A stretch of 10,503 bases of DNA from Legionellaceae bacterium (GTDB lineage: Bacteria > Pseudomonadota > Gammaproteobacteria > Legionellales > Legionellaceae): the NCBI GenBank assembly GCA_947473535.1, contig CANJFK010000010.1, forward strand, positions 1-10,503. The letters are read 5' to 3'. Position numbers and translations under genes: made by a program. Of this stretch, positions 7,440 through 10,503 are shown in pieces. Below the pieces are notes generated by a model. That model was not told the DNA's origin. It was given only the letters and a program-made list of their open reading frames with translations, and ran no database searches. How positions within the stretch are numbered: the first letter of the stretch is position 1; the number at the start of each line of letters is the position of its first letter.

Positions 7440-7467
7440 ACAACGGTACGCTCATCCGGGCGCGCTC

Positions 7468-8481
7468 CTAAAACTGGTTTAAAAAAGTTACGTCATTCTC
7501 AAACATCATGCGCAAGTCATCAATGCCATAATACAGCATGGCAAGTCGATCCAAGCCCATGCCAAATGCCCAGCCTTGATAATCATCTGGCGATATATTT
7601 ACGGCTTTCAACACGTTAGGATGAACCATGCCACAACCTAGCACTTCAAGCCAACCCGTGTATTTGCACAAACGACATCCGGCACCAGCACATTGTGTGC
7701 ACTCAATATCCACTTCTGCCGATGGCTCCGTAAATGGAAAATAAGACGGCCTAAACCGTATGGCTAACTCTCGGCCAAAAAATTGAGCAAAAAAATCGTG
7801 TAACAATCCTTTTAATCCAGCCAATGTTGCCTGCTTATCGATCAACAACCCTTCAATTTGGTGAAACATGGGCGTATGGGTTAAATCAGAGTCACACCGA
7901 TAAACGCGACCAGGCGCAATCAAACGAAACGGCGGCTTGCATTTTTCCATCGTACGAATTTGCACTGGTGACGTGTGCGTACGGAGTAGGCGTCCATCAC
8001 CAAAATAAAAGGTATCGTGCATTGCTCGCGCCGGGTGATGTGCTGGGATATTTAATGCTTCAAAATTATAAAACTCCGTTTCAATTTCTGGACCTTCAAC
8101 GATATCAAAGCCTAAACGGCTAAAATAATCATTAACGCGTTGCTTCACCTGGGTCACTGGGTGCAACGAACCCGTTTTATAAGCACGTCCTGACAAGGTC
8201 ACATCAATTTGCTCGGCAGCCAATTTTTGCTGCAATTGCAGCTCTTTAAGTGCCAGCATTTTACGTTCAATGCAGTCGCTAATATCACGCTTCGCTTGAT
8301 TAACCAACTGACCAACGCGTGGCTTTTCCTCAACGGATAGATTAACTAGATTCTTGAGGATATCAGTAAGTCTACCTTTCTTTCCTAGATAATCCACACG
8401 AATAGCGTCGAGCACATTAACATCAGACGCCTGTTCAATAGCCGCGAAGGCTTGTTGCTGTAACCTGTTGATATCGTTCAT
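7468..8481 (-). CDS. pheS: Phenylalanyl-tRNA synthetase alpha subunit
   Basis: PheS is the catalytic class II subunit that activates phenylalanine and transfers it to tRNA-Phe. The 337-residue protein has an N-terminal coiled coil (about 1-95, including LGKKGRL), then the catalytic core: [14 protein letters not shown] (107-120), [12 protein letters not shown] (149-160), motif 2 [21 protein letters not shown] (191-211) and motif 3 [18 protein letters not shown] (307-324). It is 10 residues longer than E. coli PheS, mainly because of a four-cysteine segment [12 protein letters not shown] (Cys261, 264, 269, 272) before [14 protein letters not shown]. Such a metal-knuckle-like loop occurs in PheS of many other bacteria, so it is not novel. 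The ATG at 8481 has GAGG 7 bases upstream. A terminator hairpin and a perfect palindrome lie between rplT and this start. Confidence 0.98.
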   Translation of the reverse strand: MNDINRLQQQAFAAIEQASDVNVLDAIRVDYLGKKGRLTDILKNLVNLSVEEKPRVGQLVNQAKRDISDCIERKMLALKELQLQQKLAAEQIDVTLSGRAYKTGSLHPVTQVKQRVNDYFSRLGFDIVEGPEIETEFYNFEALNIPAHHPARAMHDTFYFGDGRLLRTHTSPVQIRTMEKCKPPFRLIAPGRVYRCDSDLTHTPMFHQIEGLLIDKQATLAGLKGLLHDFFAQFFGRELAIRFRPSYFPFTEPSAEVDIECTQCAGAGCRLCKYTGWLEVLGCGMVHPNVLKAVNISPDDYQGWAFGMGLDRLAMLYYGIDDLRMMFENDVTFLNQF

Positions 8482-8514
8482 GATGGAGCCTCATAAGGAT
8501 CGAGCCTATTTCTT

Positions 8515-8532
8515 AGGAACGTGCACGTTCCT
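8515..8532. repeat. Perfect 18-base palindrome upstream of pheS
   Basis: AGGAACGTGCACGTTCCT is a perfect palindrome. In minus-strand RNA it can form a 7-bp stem with a UGCA loop. It lies between the rplT-pheS terminator and the pheS ribosome site, so it would be in the pheS leader. A DNA operator or an mRNA hairpin are both possible. The half site plus flank, ACGTTCCTTA (8525-8534), recurs at 9218-9227 ahead of rpmI. Confidence 0.7.
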
Positions 8533-8536
8533 TAAC

Positions 8537-8560
8537 AAAAAGGAGGCCGAAGCCCCCCTA
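8537..8560 (-). terminator. Rho-independent terminator or attenuator between rplT and pheS
   Basis: On the minus strand, GGGGGGC, a TTCG tetraloop, then GCCTCC form a stem of six pairs (one G:U, closed by the very stable C(UUCG)G), extended by a G:U and an A:T pair and followed by five Ts. It starts 47 bases after the rplT stop. E. coli pheST is controlled by attenuation at this same place, but no phenylalanine-rich leader peptide is visible here, so it may be a partial terminator that sets pheST level. Confidence 0.85.
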
Positions 8561-8606
8561 TAAAACAAATGGGTGTATATACCCTTTACAAATAAGTGTT
8601 AGGTTT

Positions 8607-8963
8607 TTATGCTAACGCCGCTTTTGCAAGGTCTGCAACTGCCGCAAAAGCTGGTTTATCATGTACTGCCATATCCGCAAGTACTTTGCGATCAAGCTCA
8701 ATCTCAGCTTTTTTCAAGCCATTAATCAATTGGCTGTATGACAAACCACATTCGCGTGACTGGGCATTAATGCGCACAATCCACAATGCACGAAATTGAC
8801 GTTTCTTTTGACGGCGGTCGCGATAGGCATATTGACCCGCTTTGATCACGGCCTGTTTAGCAACCCGGTAGGTACGGCTACGGGCGCCTGAATAACCTTT
8901 GGCTAGATCTAAAATTTTCTTATGACGCGCTTTGGCTGTTACACCACGTTTAACTCTTGGCAT
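8607..8963 (-). CDS. rplT: Ribosomal protein L20
   Basis: L20 is a 50S assembly protein that binds 23S rRNA and, in E. coli, represses its own operon by binding the mRNA ahead of rpmI. The 118-residue length equals E. coli L20. Landmarks are [18 protein letters not shown] (1-18), [19 protein letters not shown] (21-39), [20 protein letters not shown] (47-66) and [27 protein letters not shown] at the globular C-terminal part. The ATG at 8963 has GAGAGGA upstream (8971-8977) and follows rpmI by 15 bases. The strongly basic N-terminal extension is as expected. Confidence 0.98.
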   Translation of the reverse strand: MPRVKRGVTAKARHKKILDLAKGYSGARSRTYRVAKQAVIKAGQYAYRDRRQKKRQFRALWIVRINAQSRECGLSYSQLINGLKKAEIELDRKVLADMAVHDKPAFAAVADLAKAALA

Positions 8964-8978
8964 TTTTCATTCCTCTCA

Positions 8979-9179
8979 TTAACTACCGTGCAACAAACGC
9001 GTAGCAAGACGCGCATCACATTGCTTCAAAGTCCCTGACCCGACACGCAAATGGCGTTTTTGTTTAGTCGACTTTTTGGTGAGGATATGGTTTCGGTAAG
9101 CACCACGACGTTTAATCGCCCCACTTGCCGTTTTGCGAAATCGTTTACACGCTCCGCGGTGTGATTTTAACTTAGGCAT
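8979..9179 (-). CDS. rpmI: Ribosomal protein L35
   Basis: L35 is a small basic protein of the 50S subunit. The 66-residue product begins [17 protein letters not shown] and contains [15 protein letters not shown] (41-55), the family core. I chose the ATG at 9179 because all L35 proteins begin MPK and GGAG (9189-9192) lies 9 bases upstream. An in-frame ATG at 9209 would add ten residues ([10 protein letters not shown]) that the family lacks, although an AAGGA lies 12 bases before it. It sits between infC and rplT as in nearly all bacteria. The 185-base spacer upstream is a likely place for L20-mediated control. Confidence 0.97.
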   Translation of the reverse strand: MPKLKSHRGACKRFRKTASGAIKRRGAYRNHILTKKSTKQKRHLRVGSGTLKQCDARLATRLLHGS

Positions 9180-9191
9180 AACTATGTACTC

Positions 9192-9213
9192 CGCATTTAA
9201 GAAACGCATTTAA
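9192..9213. repeat. 9-base direct repeat at the rpmI ribosome site
   Basis: CGCATTTAA occurs at 9192-9200 and 9205-9213 (minus strand TTAAATGCG, TTTC, TTAAATGCG). The copy nearer to rpmI runs into the GGAG ribosome site. It may be chance in an AT-rich leader, or part of a translational control region. Confidence 0.4.
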
Positions 9214-9281
9214 TATAACGTTCCTTAGCTATTATGAGACCAATTTAACTTCAATAACACGACGGTTTCTAAAGATACCTT

Positions 9282-9324
9282 GCGTAGGTGAGTTTTAGAT
9301 TCTTTAAAATCATCCCATCTACAC
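9282..9324 (-). promoter_or_regulatory. Long imperfect stem-loop in the infC-rpmI spacer (candidate L20 leader)
   Basis: On the minus strand GTGTAG pairs with CTACGC (one G:U), then after a 1x1 mismatch TGGG pairs with CTCA (one G:U), and after a 4-base bulge TTTT pairs with AAAA. The whole element spans about 43 bases and starts 41 bases after the infC stop. E. coli L20 represses rpmI-rplT through structured mRNA in this part of the operon, so a similar role is plausible. The fold was drawn by hand. Confidence 0.4.
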
Positions 9325-9364
9325 GAGGCACATCATGTCACCAAATCTCTATTGAAATCCCTGG

Positions 9365-9898
9365 TTACTTTTTCTTAGGCGATAATACCATCAGTAATTG
9401 GCGGCCTTCGCGCTTTGGATGCTGCTCAACCACAGCAAATTCTGCTGTATCTTGCTGCACACGCTCCAGTATTTTCATACCAAGATCCTGATGAGCCACT
9501 TCACGGCCGCGAAAACGCAGCGTGATTTTGACCTTATCACCGTGATTCAGGAAACGGATCAGGTTGCGTAGCTTGACCTGATAATCCCCATCTTCCGTCG
9601 TAGGACGGAATTTCAGCTCTTTGACTTGAATCGGCTTCTGTTTTTTCTTCGCTTCAGCTTGCTTCTTACTCACTTCAAAGAGATATTTACCATAATCCAT
9701 GATACGACAAACAGGCGGCTTGGCTGTTGGTGAAATTTCAACCAAATCACACCCGCTCTCTTCCGCTGCTCGTAACGCTTCACGGGTTGATACTATTCCT
9801 GCCTGATTGCCATCTACATCAATTAAGCGTACCTCAGGTACATTGATCTGTTCATTGATTCGCGCGCGATCACTGTCACGCTTATTTGGTGCACTAAT
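9365..9898 (-). CDS. infC: Translation initiation factor IF3 (ATT start)
   Basis: IF3 binds the 30S subunit, keeps it apart from 50S and checks the start codon and initiator tRNA. The full gene begins at the ATT codon at 9898-9896, giving [20 protein letters not shown] and 177 residues, close to the E. coli 180. The N-domain includes [19 protein letters not shown] and CRIMDYGKY; a lysine-rich linker ([11 protein letters not shown]) leads to the C-domain with [27 protein letters not shown] and the final MVLSPKKK. No ATG or GTG fits: the next start-like codon in frame, a TTG at 9745, would delete a third of the protein. GGAGG at 9906-9910 is well placed for ATT. Atypical AUU starts are the known basis of IF3 self-repression. 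The thrS stop lies 14 bases upstream. Confidence 0.96.
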   Translation of the reverse strand: MSAPNKRDSDRARINEQINVPEVRLIDVDGNQAGIVSTREALRAAEESGCDLVEISPTAKPPVCRIMDYGKYLFEVSKKQAEAKKKQKPIQVKELKFRPTTEDGDYQVKLRNLIRFLNHGDKVKITLRFRGREVAHQDLGMKILERVQQDTAEFAVVEQHPKREGRQLLMVLSPKKK

Positions 9899-9905
9899 GG
9901 TTAAT

Positions 9906-9910
9906 CCTCC
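9906..9910 (-). promoter_or_regulatory. Shine-Dalgarno site fixing the infC ATT start
   Basis: GGAGG on the minus strand ends 7 bases before ATT at 9898. It is the strongest ribosome site in the window and sits in the thrS-infC gap, as expected for a rare start codon that needs a strong site. Confidence 0.85.
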
Positions 9911-9912
9911 AG

Positions 9913-10503
9913 CTAATGTTTAAGCACGAAATCGTGTGTCGGGCTCTCAATGACAGGGTCATTTTTTATTGACCGTCTCTTTTTTTCATCAATTTCTCGA
10001 CGCAACATGTCACAAATTGTATTAATACTCATCGCACCCAAGTCCGTACCTTCACGTGTTCGAACAGTAACGAGCTCATTTTCAACCTCTTTGTCACCAA
10101 TAATCAACAAATAAGGCACTTTCTGTAACGTGTGCTCACGGATTTTAAAGCCAATCTTCTCATTTCTCAAGTCAAAAATTGCCCTAACACCACTTTTCTG
10201 CAAAATTTGTTTAATTTTTGTCGCATATTCGTGCTGTTTTTCACTAATGGTCAAGATTGAAACCTGAATTGGCGCTAACCACAACGGAAACAGTCCCGCA
10301 TAATGTTCAATTAAAATACCCATGAAACGCTCAAACGAGCCAAGTATAGCACGATGTAGCATCACGGGGGGTTGTTTACTACCATCTTCCGCAACAAATT
10401 GCGCACCCAATCGCTCGGGCATGGAAAAATCGACCTGAATTGTACCACATTGCCAAATGCGACCCAAGCAATCAGCGAGCGAGCATTCAATTTTGGGCCC
10501 ATA
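9913..10503 (-). CDS. thrS: Threonyl-tRNA synthetase, C-terminal part
   Basis: The last 196 codons of thrS are present; the 5' part lies beyond base 10503. ThrS charges tRNA-Thr. The visible part opens inside the class II catalytic core with YGPKIE, then [27 protein letters not shown] holds the zinc-ligand His (residue 50 of the visible part, E. coli His511) and the motif 3 Arg (residue 59, E. coli Arg520). After PLWLAPIQV comes the anticodon-binding domain, with [21 protein letters not shown] and [14 protein letters not shown]. The C-terminal tail is about 15 residues longer than in E. coli and ends [10 protein letters not shown]. It is the first visible gene of the thrS-infC-rpmI-rplT-pheST-ihfA run, the standard gammaproteobacterial arrangement. 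Confidence 0.97.
   Translation of the reverse strand, partial: YGPKIECSLADCLGRIWQCGTIQVDFSMPERLGAQFVAEDGSKQPPVMLHRAILGSFERFMGILIEHYAGLFPLWLAPIQVSILTISEKQHEYATKIKQILQKSGVRAIFDLRNEKIGFKIREHTLQKVPYLLIIGDKEVENELVTVRTREGTDLGAMSINTICDMLRREIDEKKRRSIKNDPVIESPTHDFVLKH

Noticed and set aside
7354..7455. A 33-codon minus-strand frame across the pheS-pheT spacer
   Set aside because: It lacks a ribosome site, overlaps the pheT start, has only one Phe codon and no similarity I recognise, so a leader-peptide role is not supported.
7675..7710. Four-cysteine insertion in PheS as a novel domain
   Set aside because: The same CxxC-type loop before GWLEVLG is present in PheS of many bacteria, so it is a known family variant.
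8506..8526. A six-codon GTG mini-frame (MHVPKK) starting inside the pheS-leader palindrome
   Set aside because: The AAGGA ahead of it is only 2 bases from the GTG and the peptide has no Phe codons; it follows rather than precedes the terminator.
8482..8606. T-box riboswitch ahead of pheST
   Set aside because: There is no T-box sequence or stem I architecture, the gap is too short, and T-boxes are mainly Gram-positive elements.
9180..9209. An upstream in-frame ATG that would extend L35 by ten residues
   Set aside because: L35 proteins begin MPK, and a GGAG site serves the ATG at 9179. The AAGGA ahead of 9209 is 12 bases away.
1..10503. Mobile element, CRISPR array, toxin-antitoxin or defence system, tRNA or rRNA
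   Set aside because: I saw no transposase-like frame, terminal repeats, spaced repeats or RNA gene. Every long frame on the minus strand is an identified housekeeping gene.

Overview
This window is a compact run of housekeeping genes, all on the minus strand, from a gammaproteobacterium. Base composition looks moderate (low-to-mid 40s % GC by eye, not counted). The genes closely match the gammaproteobacterial families: SspA and SspB, IHF alpha, a three-gene cytochrome bc1 operon, and infC starting with ATT. The joined order thrS-infC-rpmI-rplT-pheS-pheT-ihfA plus rplM-rpsI-petABC-sspAB would fit a Legionella/Coxiella-type lineage (Legionellales). That placement is inference from gene order and sequence style and was not checked by search.

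Layout in transcription order, from high to low coordinates. Block 1 (10503 to 4339) is translation and nucleoid: the 3' part of thrS (threonyl-tRNA synthetase), infC (IF3, ATT start), rpmI (L35), rplT (L20), a terminator/attenuator hairpin, pheS, pheT (both PheRS subunits), ihfA (IHF alpha) and a small thioredoxin-like [2Fe-2S] ferredoxin-domain gene. Block 2 (4321 to 3291) is the rplM-rpsI (L13-S9) operon, with a good promoter, a structured leader and a strong Rho-independent terminator. Block 3 (about 3274 to 770) is petA-petB-petC, encoding the Rieske protein, cytochrome b and cytochrome c1 of the respiratory bc1 complex; its three genes overlap by ATGA junctions. Block 4 (699 to 1) is sspA followed 2 bases later by the start of sspB, which runs off the window.

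There is no intergenic stretch over 300 bases. The longest gap is the 185-base infC-rpmI spacer, followed by rplM-ferredoxin (130), rplT-pheS (125), rpsI-petA (112) and pheS-pheT (97). These gaps hold most of the unexplained structure: inverted repeats, nested hairpins and a short repeated motif. I see no mobile element, CRISPR array, tRNA or rRNA, and no sign of horizontal transfer.

I do not see a novel multi-gene system here. The points most worth a second look are a 12-residue insertion in ribosomal protein S9, a possible Shine-Dalgarno-sequestering switch ahead of rplM, perfect palindromes around pheS, and a ferredoxin gene lying in the same reading frame as ihfA, separated by a single stop codon.
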